A stretch of DNA of 64,000 bases, from positions 1 through 64,000 of the forward strand of contig JAEENG010000032.1 of the NCBI GenBank assembly GCA_016283615.1, written 5' to 3'. The notes beneath the pieces were generated by a model, which was not told the origin of the DNA, ran no database searches, and was given only the letters and a program-made list of their open reading frames with translations. This DNA is from Treponema sp. Its GTDB lineage: Bacteria > Spirochaetota > Spirochaetia > Treponematales > Treponemataceae. Positions 9,764 through 20,623 of the stretch are shown one piece after another (within the stretch, counting starts at the first letter, position 1; each line of letters opens with the position of its first letter). The position numbers were made by a program, and so were the translations under genes.

Positions 9764-10903
9764 ATGGAACAGGAAGTTGTTACTTCGCGTAGCCCAGATG
9801 TTCAGTCAGCTGTTTCGGAACTTTGTTCCAAGTTAAAGAGAGACTTATCATCTTACAACGCAGTATTTTTTATGGCTGCCATCAATTATGATTTTGACAG
9901 CCTTTCAGTTGCGCTCAAGGAAAAATTTCCTAAGGCGCAGATTATCGGTTCAAGCACAGCAGGAGAAATTACTCCACAGGGCTTTACAGAAAACTCAGTG
10001 GTTTTAACTACTATGTATTCGCCGGATACAAGGGTAAGCGCAGTTCTTGTAGAAAACGGAAGCAAATATCCGGTTTCGTGCAAGGCTCAGATTGAACAGG
10101 CTCTTTCCAGCGCCGGAATCCGCTGCAACGATAAAGATTCTCATAAGGATGCCTTTGCAATCGCCTTTATCAACGGTGTTTTTAATGCTGAAGAAACTAT
10201 TCTTACAAACTTTTATTCAATAATCAAAAACGACAATTTTAAACTTGCAGGCGGAACTGCTGGTTTTACCGGAAACACAGCTAAAACTTTTGTTTGCTGC
10301 AACGGAAAAACTACCCAGGACGGCGCTGCAATGATGTTTGTAAAAACACGGGCTAAGTTTGATATCCGTCAGGAAGATATTTTTAACCCGACTGGAAAAA
10401 CCTTCTTTGTAGGTTCTTCTGACCCGGTTAACCGAATCATCAATTCTCTTGACGGCAAGACTCCAAAAGCCGCTTATGCCCAGAAACTCGGTGTTTCTGA
10501 AAGCCAGGCCGAAGGAATGACTTTTGAAAACCCGTTCGGACGCTTTTTGAACGGTGCCGAACACATCGCAGCTCTTGCAGGCTTTACTCCGGAAGGCAAA
10601 ATCACAACTTTTGCCCGCGTTGTGCCTAATTCAACCCTGGAACTTATGCATATCGGTGACCCTTTGCAGAAAGCTGACGAAACATGCCGCCTGATTAAGG
10701 AAAACGTTCCTAATCCGAAATTTGTTCTTTTGATGACCTGTATTACCCGTACCGTTGCATTTGCAAACATGGGAATCAGCAGCAAAATTATCGACAAATA
10801 CAATGCTACCTTCCCGACATTTGCGGGCTTTTCATGCTACGGCGAGCAGCTTGGCCGCATTCACTGTAACCAGACACTTGTAGCACTTGCAATCGGAGAC
10901 TAA
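9764..10903 (+). CDS. FIST-domain sensory protein (FIST N + FIST C)
   Basis: [42 protein letters not shown]-terminal [27 protein letters not shown]. Confidence 0.82.
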   Translation: MEQEVVTSRSPDVQSAVSELCSKLKRDLSSYNAVFFMAAINYDFDSLSVALKEKFPKAQIIGSSTAGEITPQGFTENSVVLTTMYSPDTRVSAVLVENGSKYPVSCKAQIEQALSSAGIRCNDKDSHKDAFAIAFINGVFNAEETILTNFYSIIKNDNFKLAGGTAGFTGNTAKTFVCCNGKTTQDGAAMMFVKTRAKFDIRQEDIFNPTGKTFFVGSSDPVNRIINSLDGKTPKAAYAQKLGVSESQAEGMTFENPFGRFLNGAEHIAALAGFTPEGKITTFARVVPNSTLELMHIGDPLQKADETCRLIKENVPNPKFVLLMTCITRTVAFANMGISSKIIDKYNATFPTFAGFSCYGEQLGRIHCNQTLVALAIGD

Positions 10904-10905
10904 TT

Positions 10906-11796
10906 ATGGAATCAATTGAATTAATAAAAAGCGGACTTGATACTGTCCAGACACTTATTGAATATCTTGCAAAGGACGCAATTGGTTCTTCATTTTTGAA
11001 TGAATATCTGATGAGCCGCAGTGCCCAGTCAGAACAGGCCAAGGCGCAGCAGCTGTCTCTTCAGAAGCTCATTGATTCATCGCAGGCGATGGAACAGAGT
11101 ACAAAAGAAATTGCCACACGCGCTACTGACAACTCAAATCACATCGATATCATTTACGGTGCGATTGCCGCCCTGCGTTCTTCTGTAGACAAAATCGAAC
11201 AGGAACATAAAACTTACATGGACCAGTTCCAGAGGCTTTCGACACAAATCAGTGATATTACAAAACTGATTGGTGATATCCAGAATATTTCGGAACAGAC
11301 AAACCTTCTTTCGTTCAACGCGTCTATCGAGGCGGCACATGCAGGAGCTGCCGGTGCGGGCTTCCGTATTATCGCAAACGAAGTTAAAAAGCTTTCCGAA
11401 AACACACACAAAACTACAGAACAGATTTTGAACAACGTTAATCTTCTTCATAATTCGATTACAGAACTTGAAGATGATACAAAACGCAACAGCAAAAACC
11501 TGAGTGATTTGACAAAAGAAACGGACAACGCCCTCGAGCGCTTTAACGAAGTAAAAGACATGAACGCCGGAAACGACGCGAGTGTTCAGAAAATCACAGA
11601 CAGCATTAACCATAACGTTCAGGAAATCAATTCAATTATTGAACAGATTAAACAGAGCGAAGAAATGAATAAGGATAATGTCAATCTGTTTGCCGATTGT
11701 GCTTCGCGAAACCAGATGCTGTTCAACGACCTTTATTCACTCGTTTATGAGGTTAAGGCCGTTCTCCAGGATTTGCGTACAAATCAGAATCAGTAA
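10906..11796 (+). CDS. Cytoplasmic methyl-accepting chemotaxis protein (no TM segment, no HAMP)
   Basis: MCP signalling hairpin [43 protein letters not shown]; no hydrophobic TM stretch in 296 aa. Confidence 0.85.
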   Translation: MESIELIKSGLDTVQTLIEYLAKDAIGSSFLNEYLMSRSAQSEQAKAQQLSLQKLIDSSQAMEQSTKEIATRATDNSNHIDIIYGAIAALRSSVDKIEQEHKTYMDQFQRLSTQISDITKLIGDIQNISEQTNLLSFNASIEAAHAGAAGAGFRIIANEVKKLSENTHKTTEQILNNVNLLHNSITELEDDTKRNSKNLSDLTKETDNALERFNEVKDMNAGNDASVQKITDSINHNVQEINSIIEQIKQSEEMNKDNVNLFADCASRNQMLFNDLYSLVYEVKAVLQDLRTNQNQ

Positions 11797-12407
11797 GTGT
11801 CCTTATCCATCTTCTGGAATCGGGCAATTACATCCTCAACCCGGCTGATTTCGCGGTTGAGGATTTTTTTATAATCAAGGTCTTTTGTCGCAATTCTTTC
11901 CCGCTCATCTTCCCAGTACTGCACGTCTGTCAGAATACGGAACTGGAATTCCGTTACATTGGCTTTTTCTGCCCACAGCTGTGCTTCCTGCCAGTAATAG
12001 AGGCCTGCCTTGTAGCAGGCGAGGGTCTTGTTCAGGTTTTCGATGTATAAATCTTTCCACGGTGCGTCGTAAAAATGAGCCACCTTTTTGTCGTAGGTTC
12101 TTCCGAGGCGCAGATGCTGTTCAATGAGTTTAAGATTTATATGCATCATAAAGAGATAGCGGTATTTTTCCCAGTCTTTTTCGTCTTCAATTTTGCACGG
12201 AGCGTAAAGCGGATTGCAGAAATCTGCCTTAACTGACTGCTCAAGCCAGTAGATGTTTTCCATAACGTCGTCCGGATACTGCTGGTAATGAACATGAAAA
12301 AGGCGGTAATAATCTTCCTTGTATTTAACCATGTAGGCAGAGGAAGTCTGGGTATTTATAAAAATAAATGCAGCTGCAAAAAGCGCAGAAAAAAGTTTCT
12401 TTTTCAC
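11790..12407 (-). CDS. Conserved hypothetical secreted protein
   Basis: Signal peptide-like [24 protein letters not shown]; long uninterrupted ORF. Confidence 0.6.
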   Translation of the reverse strand: MKKKLFSALFAAAFIFINTQTSSAYMVKYKEDYYRLFHVHYQQYPDDVMENIYWLEQSVKADFCNPLYAPCKIEDEKDWEKYRYLFMMHINLKLIEQHLRLGRTYDKKVAHFYDAPWKDLYIENLNKTLACYKAGLYYWQEAQLWAEKANVTEFQFRILTDVQYWEDERERIATKDLDYKKILNREISRVEDVIARFQKMDKDTY

Positions 12408-12447
12408 AATCTGATTATCGGAAAAAGAGACCTGCAGATTAAGATTT

Positions 12448-13074
12448 TTATCTCAAAAAGACAGGTTCAAGAACGTTGAGAATCTGTTTTTCTACTTCGT
12501 CAGGGCTCTTTGTGGCATCGATTATGATTATGTTCATCCCGGTGTTTTTGTCCTGATACTCTTTGACAATGTCTTCGTAACGTTTTTCTGTGGCCTGGAG
12601 AAAGTCCAGCTTTTCGTAGATTTCGATTACGTCGCGGTTCTGGATTCGCTTAAGGCTGATTTGAGGGTCAATTTTAAAAAAGAATAAGAATTCGGGGAGG
12701 GGAAACTGGCCGTTCAAAATGCGGGGAAGTTCTTCGCCGCAGGTTACTCCCTGATAGGCCAGGCTTGAAAAAAGAAATCTGTCGCTTATAACGACTTTGC
12801 CTTCAGAACATTTCTGTTCGATTAAGCAGTCTGATGAAGAAGAGCCCCATAAGTGTTCGGCGCGGTCTGCGGCAAAAAGATATGCGCATGTGCGTGCATC
12901 AACCTTAACGGAACCGCTTAAAACCTGCCGTAAAAATTTTCCTGTAACGCTTTCTGTCGGTTCAGCAGAAACTTCAAGTCTGTCACTGTATTTTCCTGCT
13001 AAAAGCCGCTTTAACTGGGTCGAAGTTCCGGCACCGTCAATGCCTTCAAACACTACAAAGTTTTTTAATATCAT
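12448..13074 (-). CDS. tmk: Thymidylate kinase (atypical P-loop)
   Basis: MILKNFVVFEGIDGAGTSTQLKRLL; DRFLFSSLAYQGV; 13092 is an alternative upstream start. Confidence 0.85.
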   Translation of the reverse strand: MILKNFVVFEGIDGAGTSTQLKRLLAGKYSDRLEVSAEPTESVTGKFLRQVLSGSVKVDARTCAYLFAADRAEHLWGSSSSDCLIEQKCSEGKVVISDRFLFSSLAYQGVTCGEELPRILNGQFPLPEFLFFFKIDPQISLKRIQNRDVIEIYEKLDFLQATEKRYEDIVKEYQDKNTGMNIIIIDATKSPDEVEKQILNVLEPVFLR

Positions 13075-13200
13075 ATTATTATATCCCCTCAATCTGACTA
13101 CTATATTTTCCGATAATAAACTAGAATTGTATCCATCTCTTGGCTACGGTTGTTTTTTTAGGAATTCCATTTTGCCACGAAATGAAGACAATTTAAAGTC

Positions 13201-16200
13201 ATGAAGTCTCGTTTTTTAAAGACAAGTATCGCAGGAATTATTTTTCTCACTCTTGTAATCGGCGTGATTGCACTTATTCAGCCGGTTTATAAAAACGTGC
13301 TCAAATTCATGAACGGCGAGCAGAACCGCATTGTCCGTATGATTAACGAACGCACCGGCCTGAGTGTTTCTTACGAATCCCTGTCTCCGTCAGTTTTTTC
13401 GGGTATCAACATCCGCGGAATTTTACTGCAGAGTTCTGACAACACAAAGACCTTCCTCGAAGTAAAGCATGCTTCAATTTCGTACCGGATTCTGGACTTT
13501 TTGCGCGCAAATGCAATATCTGCCATCAAAAAGGTTGAACTTGACGGTGTTTCACTTGAATATGACTCGGTAAAAGACAGTGAAGCCCTTGAAACCCTGA
13601 TGAATCTGATTAATTCAAAACCGGAAAAATCAAAACAGAAAAACAGCACTTCGCTTTCAGAAATTGAACTTCCATTTGATGTTGAATTAAAAAATCTGAG
13701 CCTTCATTATGCGGACAGCATCAATGATTTTCGTGCCGGAATCAAAACTGTCCTTTTTGAACGCAGTTTAAGAAAAGAAGACGGAATCAAAATCAAAACA
13801 AACGGCCGCCTCGATTACACAAACGAGCTTCTGAAGGCTGACGGAAAACGCGCCCTTGTTTCTTCTGCACTTGAAATCACAGGAACCGTTTTTCACAACT
13901 GGGACGGAAGTTCTGTTGTTGTTAGAATTTTTGAAAACCCGCGCGCAGACTTTACATTGAGCCGCACGGACTTTCACCTGAACTACGGTTCAAAAAAATT
14001 GAATTTTAAAACCGCCCGCGGAAGCCTTCCGTTTTCTGTAAATGCAGAAGCCGATTTTAATTCAAATATTGTGAGCGCTCACGCAAATGCCGACAAACTC
14101 GATTTATTCAAGCTGGTAAAGGTTAAAAACTCCTCATACGCTGTATCTGATTTTGCCGGAACAAATGTTACGGCGCGTGCAGGCCTTGAAGCAAAAATCA
14201 ACCCGGACACAAAGTCGCTCAATTCAATTGAATATGCGCTTGATCTGGACACCCGTGTATTTAATAAAAAACTGCGGGGACCTGTCCTTGTAAAGGCAGA
14301 TGTACTCGGAAACCAGAATAATGTTACTGTCAGAAACTTTTCTGCAGCAGGAAAGCAGATTGACGCAAAGTTTACGGGGTCTTACGACATAAAAAACATG
14401 CAGCCTTCGGGCGTTCTTGAACTTCCGCGACTTGAACTTTTAAACGGCGGCGTGCTTCAGACAGAAGTTTATATCGATCCTCTCAAAAAAGGCTTTATGT
14501 GCTTTGCTCCACAGCTTTTTATGGATGACAGAAGTCTGACTGCGATTGCACTTACTGTTTTACCGTCGACAAATTCCGTGGATTTTAGTTTTGAATTTGA
14601 CGATTACTCCCACTCAGACTATGAAAAGAGCGGACACGTAAAAATTGACGGAAGTTATCTTGCAGGAAAAAACAAATCGGTTCAGATTTCTGCATCGATG
14701 AACGACATCTTCCTGGACAGCGTCGTTTTGTCGTCAGCTTTTTTTATGCAGGGCGGTTTAAGTTCAACACTCAAAAACAGTGCATCATCCTTAAGTTCAT
14801 ACATTTTTTCCAACGAAATTTATTTTACTTCTGATTTTAACAGCTTCAGCTTTAACGCTCCGTTCTTCCTCTTTGCCAACACAAAGCAGGAACGACAGCT
14901 CATTTCTTTTTCGGCCGACGGTTCAAATCAGACTGCCAGCCTTTCAAACCTGGACATTCAGTTTGGTGCCCATACGGCACATGCAAGCGCCGGAATTGAT
15001 TTTTCTGACGGCTTTAATAACTTTAACTTTTTCTCAGACATCACAGTCAACTCCCTGCCATACCGCCTGAACGGCTCGTACGGTTCAAACTGGCTGAGCG
15101 TGAGCGGCGATTATAATTTTGACGCAACCGTGCAGTTCAATGATTCAATTACGGGATCCGTACAGTTTGCTTCGCTGCCTTTTTCTGCAGGCAGGTCGAT
15201 TTTTGCATTTTCTACTGCCACAACTTTTGCATTTAATAAAGAAGACGGCATTTCTCTTGAAATCGGCGATTTTGAAGTTGACGAGCCTTCCGGACTTATT
15301 CCGTTTAAGCCGCATCTTGCCTTTTCCGGCCGCGCAAACCGTTACGGCTTTGTTTTTGACAATCTTGTTTATTCTGACACTGTGTCTGCACTCGATGGAA
15401 AGGCAGATCTTTTGTGGAATCTCAACGACGGAATCTTTGATTCCATTATTTTTGACCTCAACGCAAAGAGCATTCTCGGAAAAGAAACAATCGTTTTAAA
15501 CGCAAGCTTTAAAAATCCACAGTCCCTGCCGTTTTCTCTCGAGGCGGTTAAAAATGACTTTTACCTGTCGTCAGAGGGCAGTGTAAAGGCCTTTAACACT
15601 GGGCACTTTATGAGCGACCAGAATGCAGACAACAGTTTGAACGGAGAATTTTCTGCCTCTGGAACTTTGAGCAATCCGTTTATCACTTTGACCGTAGGAA
15701 AGTCTTCCGTAAACTTTGGCGGCTATCCTGCAGTTTTTTACGGTGGAATCGTTTACGATGACTCAGGACTTAACGCCAGCGACATTAATCTTAAATGGGG
15801 CAAGTTCAGTGCAAAAGATGTTGTTGTAAACTTTGACACCAGGTCTCTTGAAGGCTCTCTTGAAGGCGATTTATCCGGTGAACTGATTGAATACGGCTTT
15901 AACATTCCGTTAAAGGCAAGTATCGGAGGCATTTCTTCCCTAAAAAAACTTGATACATTTGTAATCAGCGCTTCTTCAGACAAAATGAGCGGAACATTCT
16001 TTCCGACAGACCAGAAATTCAATCTTGTGGCAACCAAAACGCCGGGCCAGACGGATATAGTCTGTGACGGACCGCTCGGCTTTAACGCAAATATTCTGGA
16101 CGGGGGCATAATCAGCGCCAAATCTTCACAGTCTTCTGTAATCGACTTTGTAGTGAACGGAATGATTGCAAACAACAACCTGGACATAAACGTAACCGGA

Positions 16201-17607
16201 ATCAATGCAAACCTCAAAAAGTTCTCAAGCGCAATCCAGATTCCGTACGTGACATTTATCGAAGGTACATTGAACGGAGCCGTTAAAATTACAGGCATTA
16301 CATCCGATCCTGAATTTACAGGCGCTGTTACCGTCACCAAACCTGAATTCTATGTTCCGTATGTTTCAAAAAGACTTTTCAGAAGTGACAGGGTTTTTGC
16401 CGTGGCAGGCCAGAACCAGTTTACCGTAAAACCGACAAAATTCACCCTTGATAAAAACCCGGTCGATGTGGGACTTAATATCGTTTTTGACCGCTGGGGA
16501 ATCGACACACTCGACGTAAGCGTAGTAACTGACAAAAACCAGTACGTGCCGGTCGATATGCAGTTTCCGTTCGTACATTATAAAGGCAACGCAGGATTTG
16601 GCCTGAATATTAATCTTGTTTCTGGAACTGCAAGTATAACCGGAGAGATCCGCGGACAAAAGGCAGATATTGAATTTGTCGTTGATAACTCAATTCAGGC
16701 AGAAGAGACAGATAATATCGATTCAATGGAATATCTTGTTGATCTTGACCTTCATGTCGGAAACCGCGTTCAGGTTCTGTTCAATCCGCTGCTGCGCGGG
16801 GTAGTTGTTCCTGATACGGATTTAAAGCTTTCTCTTGATACAAAGACAGAAAGCATTGCCTTTAAGGGCGACATCAGTCTGCGCGGAGGAGAAATCGTAT
16901 GGTTGAACCGAAACTTCTACATGAAAGAAGGTATGATGGTGTTCAACGAGACTCAGGACAACTTTGACCCGCGCCTTACGGTACGTGCCGAAACACGCGA
17001 GCGCGATGATGCGGGCAACCAGGTTACAATTACACTGAGTGCAATCAATCAGACAATCAGTCAGTTCAACCCGAGATTTACTGCAACTCCTGCAAAGAGC
17101 GAAAAAGAAATTTATGAACTTCTGGGGCAGGTAGTGTCTGCCGATTCAGAAAATGCTGCTATCCTTGCGATGGCAGGCGGAGATTATCTTGTTCAGGCAA
17201 CGGTTATGCGCGGATTAGAAAATGCGTTGCGTGAACTGACGAATTTTGATATATTTTCAATTAGAACGAATATTCTTCAGAATGCCGTTAAGCAGAGTTT
17301 TGATAAAAATTCGACTAATAATCAGCTTACAGTTGGTAACTTTTTTGACAACTCGGCTGTTTATGTAGGTAAGTACTTTGGTAGTGCAATGTATGTTGAT
17401 GCGCTGATGCACTGGACTTACGACGAAACAAAACTTGGAGATGACACTTCAGTCAGCGGACTGGTATTCCAGCCGGAATTTGGTCTTGAAATGGCTTCGC
17501 CTTATGTTAATATTCGTCTCGGTGTTGCACCGGATTTGGAAGCAATTCAAAAAAGTTTGTGGATGCCTTCAACCTCTATAACACTATCATGGAAACATTC
17601 TTTCTGA
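13201..17607 (+). CDS. TamB/DUF490-type translocation and assembly module protein
   Basis: 1468 aa; N-terminal membrane anchor; C-terminal TamB-like region (NPRFTATPAKSEKEIYELLGQVVS); directly upstream of bamA. Confidence 0.82.
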   Translation: MKSRFLKTSIAGIIFLTLVIGVIALIQPVYKNVLKFMNGEQNRIVRMINERTGLSVSYESLSPSVFSGINIRGILLQSSDNTKTFLEVKHASISYRILDFLRANAISAIKKVELDGVSLEYDSVKDSEALETLMNLINSKPEKSKQKNSTSLSEIELPFDVELKNLSLHYADSINDFRAGIKTVLFERSLRKEDGIKIKTNGRLDYTNELLKADGKRALVSSALEITGTVFHNWDGSSVVVRIFENPRADFTLSRTDFHLNYGSKKLNFKTARGSLPFSVNAEADFNSNIVSAHANADKLDLFKLVKVKNSSYAVSDFAGTNVTARAGLEAKINPDTKSLNSIEYALDLDTRVFNKKLRGPVLVKADVLGNQNNVTVRNFSAAGKQIDAKFTGSYDIKNMQPSGVLELPRLELLNGGVLQTEVYIDPLKKGFMCFAPQLFMDDRSLTAIALTVLPSTNSVDFSFEFDDYSHSDYEKSGHVKIDGSYLAGKNKSVQISASMNDIFLDSVVLSSAFFMQGGLSSTLKNSASSLSSYIFSNEIYFTSDFNSFSFNAPFFLFANTKQERQLISFSADGSNQTASLSNLDIQFGAHTAHASAGIDFSDGFNNFNFFSDITVNSLPYRLNGSYGSNWLSVSGDYNFDATVQFNDSITGSVQFASLPFSAGRSIFAFSTATTFAFNKEDGISLEIGDFEVDEPSGLIPFKPHLAFSGRANRYGFVFDNLVYSDTVSALDGKADLLWNLNDGIFDSIIFDLNAKSILGKETIVLNASFKNPQSLPFSLEAVKNDFYLSSEGSVKAFNTGHFMSDQNADNSLNGEFSASGTLSNPFITLTVGKSSVNFGGYPAVFYGGIVYDDSGLNASDINLKWGKFSAKDVVVNFDTRSLEGSLEGDLSGELIEYGFNIPLKASIGGISSLKKLDTFVISASSDKMSGTFFPTDQKFNLVATKTPGQTDIVCDGPLGFNANILDGGIISAKSSQSSVIDFVVNGMIANNNLDINVTGINANLKKFSSAIQIPYVTFIEGTLNGAVKITGITSDPEFTGAVTVTKPEFYVPYVSKRLFRSDRVFAVAGQNQFTVKPTKFTLDKNPVDVGLNIVFDRWGIDTLDVSVVTDKNQYVPVDMQFPFVHYKGNAGFGLNINLVSGTASITGEIRGQKADIEFVVDNSIQAEETDNIDSMEYLVDLDLHVGNRVQVLFNPLLRGVVVPDTDLKLSLDTKTESIAFKGDISLRGGEIVWLNRNFYMKEGMMVFNETQDNFDPRLTVRAETRERDDAGNQVTITLSAINQTISQFNPRFTATPAKSEKEIYELLGQVVSADSENAAILAMAGGDYLVQATVMRGLENALRELTNFDIFSIRTNILQNAVKQSFDKNSTNNQLTVGNFFDNSAVYVGKYFGSAMYVDALMHWTYDETKLGDDTSVSGLVFQPEFGLEMASPYVNIRLGVAPDLEAIQKSLWMPSTSITLSWKHSF

Positions 17608-17657
17608 AATTGAATGCATGGTAAATTAAAAATTTTTATCAATGCCCAGGAGTAATT

Positions 17658-20090
17658 ATGTCCTTTCGACGCCTAAAATTTGCGTTTGTTTTATGTGCTG
17701 CTTTTTTAGCATGCGCACCTTCCTTTGTTTCTGCACAGGATAAATCATCAACAGAATCTGATTCTGACTGGTATTACGGCAAGTTAATCAAATCTGTTAC
17801 TTTTAAAAATCTCAAACACGTAGATGCAAAAGAAGTGGACGGCGTTACTTCAAGTTATATTGGCCGCCGATTTTCTGACGAAATCTTCAGCGAACTCCTC
17901 GACAGAATCTATGCAATGGATTTGTTTGAAGAAGTTAACCCGGAAGCTCTTCCAGGAGATGCAAGAAAAAACACGGTTGCAATCGTATTTTCTGTAACTG
18001 AACGCCCGTCTGTAACAAAAGTTACTTTCCGCGGCAACAAGCAGATTCGTACGACAGAACTTAAAGAAGCAACTTCCCTCAAGGAAAAGGATGTATTTGT
18101 AGAAAGCAAGGTTTTAATTGATGAACGCGCCGTACGCGATGTTTACCTTGAAAAAGGTTATACCAACGCCAAAGTTGTTGCAGAAACAAAACGTACTGAA
18201 AAGGGCGTAGAAATCAATTTTAAAATTGACGAAGGCCGTTCAACTGTAATTTCTTCGATTAAGTTCCGCGGAAACAAGGTTGTGTCTGCAAAGACTCTCA
18301 AAGGCAAACTCAAGCTCAAGGAAGTTGGTCTTATTCATAAGGGTGCCTTCCAGGAATCTGAACTCGAAGCCGACAAGCAGGCAATTCTTTCATACTATCA
18401 GAATATCGGTTATATCGATGCTGAAATCCTCGACGTTACAAAAGAGATGTCAGTCAACGAAAAGAAAAACCGTGATGAACTTTCAATTACCTTTATCATT
18501 CAGGAAGGTTCCCAGTACACATTCGGCGGAATGGACTTTAAGGGAAACATCATCTTCTCTGATGAAAAACTTAATTCACTTGTAAAACTCAAGACGGGCG
18601 GCGTATTCAACCAGTCTAAATATCAGGAAACTGTAATGGCTATCGCCGACCTCTACTATGAAAACGGTTATACTTCAAACCGCTTCCAGCCGATGCCTTC
18701 AAAAGACGCCGACAACAAGGTAATTTCCTTTACCTTTAACATTGTAGAAAGCGTACGAAGCCATGTTGAAAGCGTTGTAATCAAGGGAAATTCAAAAACC
18801 AGGGAATATGTTATCCGTCGCGAAATCCCGATTGAAGCCGGTGACATTTTTTCCAAGGCAAAAATCACTACCGGTTTGAGAAACCTTTATAACCTTCAGT
18901 ACTTTAGTGCGGTAGTTCCGGATGTTGTTGCAGGTTCAGAAGAAAACCTCGTAAATCTTGTTTTTTCTGTTGATGAACAGTCAACTACTTCAATTGAATT
19001 CGGTGTTACTTTTTCAGGCGTTTCTGACCCTGACGACCTCCCGTTCGCATTGTTTGTAAAATGGCAGGATTCAAACTTCCGCGGAACCGGTAAGTCTGTC
19101 AGCCTCGGTTCAACTATTGCAACGGACGAACAGTCTGTAACCCTGAGTTACGGCGAAAACTGGCTCTGGGGACTTCCGATTTCAACTTCTATCAGCACAA
19201 GTTTTTCACACGCAAATATGAGTGCCCTCCGTCTTAAAGTATTCCCTGACGGAAAAATTGATGATTCAAACTATTACATGGACTACGAACAGTGGCAGTG
19301 GAGCCTTGGTCTTTCCCTTGGTCACCGCTGGACTCCAGTATGGGCAATTATCTCGCTTTCCGGCGGTATTTCGGGCAGTTTGCTGAACAACCAGTATGAT
19401 ACAGATTTGCTTACACCGGTTGATTCAACAATCAGTGATTATGCAAATGAATGGGGATTCCAGAACTCTGTATGGGCCGCCTTCTCAATCGATGACCGTG
19501 ACATCAACTACGATCCTTCAAACGGATGGTTTGCAAGCCAGAGACTTACATGGTACGGTCTTACACCAATCGAAACTGAATTCTTCCTCCGTTCCGATAC
19601 CAAACTCGAAAAATACTTTACTTTGTTTGATCTTCCTGTTACGGATACATGGAACTGGAAACTCGTTCTTGCGGGCTATTCAGGACTCAGCATGCTCTTC
19701 CCGAAACCTGACAGCGGAATCGGTAACTCAAGCAAACTCTACATCGACGGTATGTTCAACGGCCGCGGATGGACAAATATTTACAATAAAAACCGCGGCA
19801 AGGCAATGTGGTCAAACTACCTCGAACTGCGTATGCCGATTGTTCCGGGCGTAATTGCTCTGGACTGGTTTGGAGACGCAGCGGTTGTTAAAGATACACC
19901 GCACGCCCTGTTCAACGATCTGACAGTTCAGGATTTCTACTTCAGTACAGGTCCGGGCCTGCGCTTCTCAATTCCGCAGTTCCCGCTCAGACTTTTGTTT
20001 GCCAACACCTTCCGTGTTAACGAAAATGATAATATTGAAAGATACAAGAACTGGAAGTTCGTACTTTCATTTAACATTACAAACAAATAA
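17658..20090 (+). CDS. bamA: Outer membrane protein assembly factor BamA
   Basis: POTRA repeats (ITFIIQEGSQYTFGGMDFKGN, VVIKGNSKTREYVIRREIPIEAGD) and C-terminal beta-barrel (NSNFRGTGK-type region, FSIDDRDINYDPSNGW). Confidence 0.9.
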   Translation: MSFRRLKFAFVLCAAFLACAPSFVSAQDKSSTESDSDWYYGKLIKSVTFKNLKHVDAKEVDGVTSSYIGRRFSDEIFSELLDRIYAMDLFEEVNPEALPGDARKNTVAIVFSVTERPSVTKVTFRGNKQIRTTELKEATSLKEKDVFVESKVLIDERAVRDVYLEKGYTNAKVVAETKRTEKGVEINFKIDEGRSTVISSIKFRGNKVVSAKTLKGKLKLKEVGLIHKGAFQESELEADKQAILSYYQNIGYIDAEILDVTKEMSVNEKKNRDELSITFIIQEGSQYTFGGMDFKGNIIFSDEKLNSLVKLKTGGVFNQSKYQETVMAIADLYYENGYTSNRFQPMPSKDADNKVISFTFNIVESVRSHVESVVIKGNSKTREYVIRREIPIEAGDIFSKAKITTGLRNLYNLQYFSAVVPDVVAGSEENLVNLVFSVDEQSTTSIEFGVTFSGVSDPDDLPFALFVKWQDSNFRGTGKSVSLGSTIATDEQSVTLSYGENWLWGLPISTSISTSFSHANMSALRLKVFPDGKIDDSNYYMDYEQWQWSLGLSLGHRWTPVWAIISLSGGISGSLLNNQYDTDLLTPVDSTISDYANEWGFQNSVWAAFSIDDRDINYDPSNGWFASQRLTWYGLTPIETEFFLRSDTKLEKYFTLFDLPVTDTWNWKLVLAGYSGLSMLFPKPDSGIGNSSKLYIDGMFNGRGWTNIYNKNRGKAMWSNYLELRMPIVPGVIALDWFGDAAVVKDTPHALFNDLTVQDFYFSTGPGLRFSIPQFPLRLLFANTFRVNENDNIERYKNWKFVLSFNITNK

Positions 20091-20101
20091 TGGAGTTTTG
20101 T

Positions 20102-20617
20102 ATGAAAAAGATTATTTTAGCAGTCAGCCTTGCTTTGTTTCTGGCTCCTTTAAGTTTTGCCCAGCAGATTACACGTTTTGGAGTAGTGGACACAGCACGT
20201 GTTTATCAGGCTTACTTTAGAAATTCAGCTCCGGTTCGTAATTATGAATCTAAAAAGGCCGAATTCCAGAATGAAATCAACAAAAAAACAGAAGAAATTC
20301 AGAACCTAAAAAATCAGAAAGTTGATTATCAGAAAAACGGCAATGACGCAGCTGTTGTACGTCTGGAAGGTGAAATTACACGCAAAACCGATCTTCTGAC
20401 AGAATACGCAAACGCAAAGAATGTGGAACTTGAATCCCTTAAAAAGACTTTGCAGAACTCAGATTCATTTTATAAAAAACTTTACAACGTGCTTGAACGC
20501 GTTGCCGAAAACGAAGGATATTCAATGATTATGAGCCTCCAGCAGGCAAATGCCGTACTCTGGTACAGTCCTTCCGTAGACATCACAGAAAAAGTAATCG
20601 CTGAATTAGGAATGTAA
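20102..20617 (+). CDS. OmpH/Skp-family periplasmic chaperone
   Basis: MKKIILAVSLALFLAPLSFAQQITRFGVVDTARVYQAYF; coiled-coil body; located after bamA. Internal Met of the tracked ORF chosen as start. Confidence 0.82.
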   Translation: MKKIILAVSLALFLAPLSFAQQITRFGVVDTARVYQAYFRNSAPVRNYESKKAEFQNEINKKTEEIQNLKNQKVDYQKNGNDAAVVRLEGEITRKTDLLTEYANAKNVELESLKKTLQNSDSFYKKLYNVLERVAENEGYSMIMSLQQANAVLWYSPSVDITEKVIAELGM

Positions 20618-20623
20618 TTTTTT

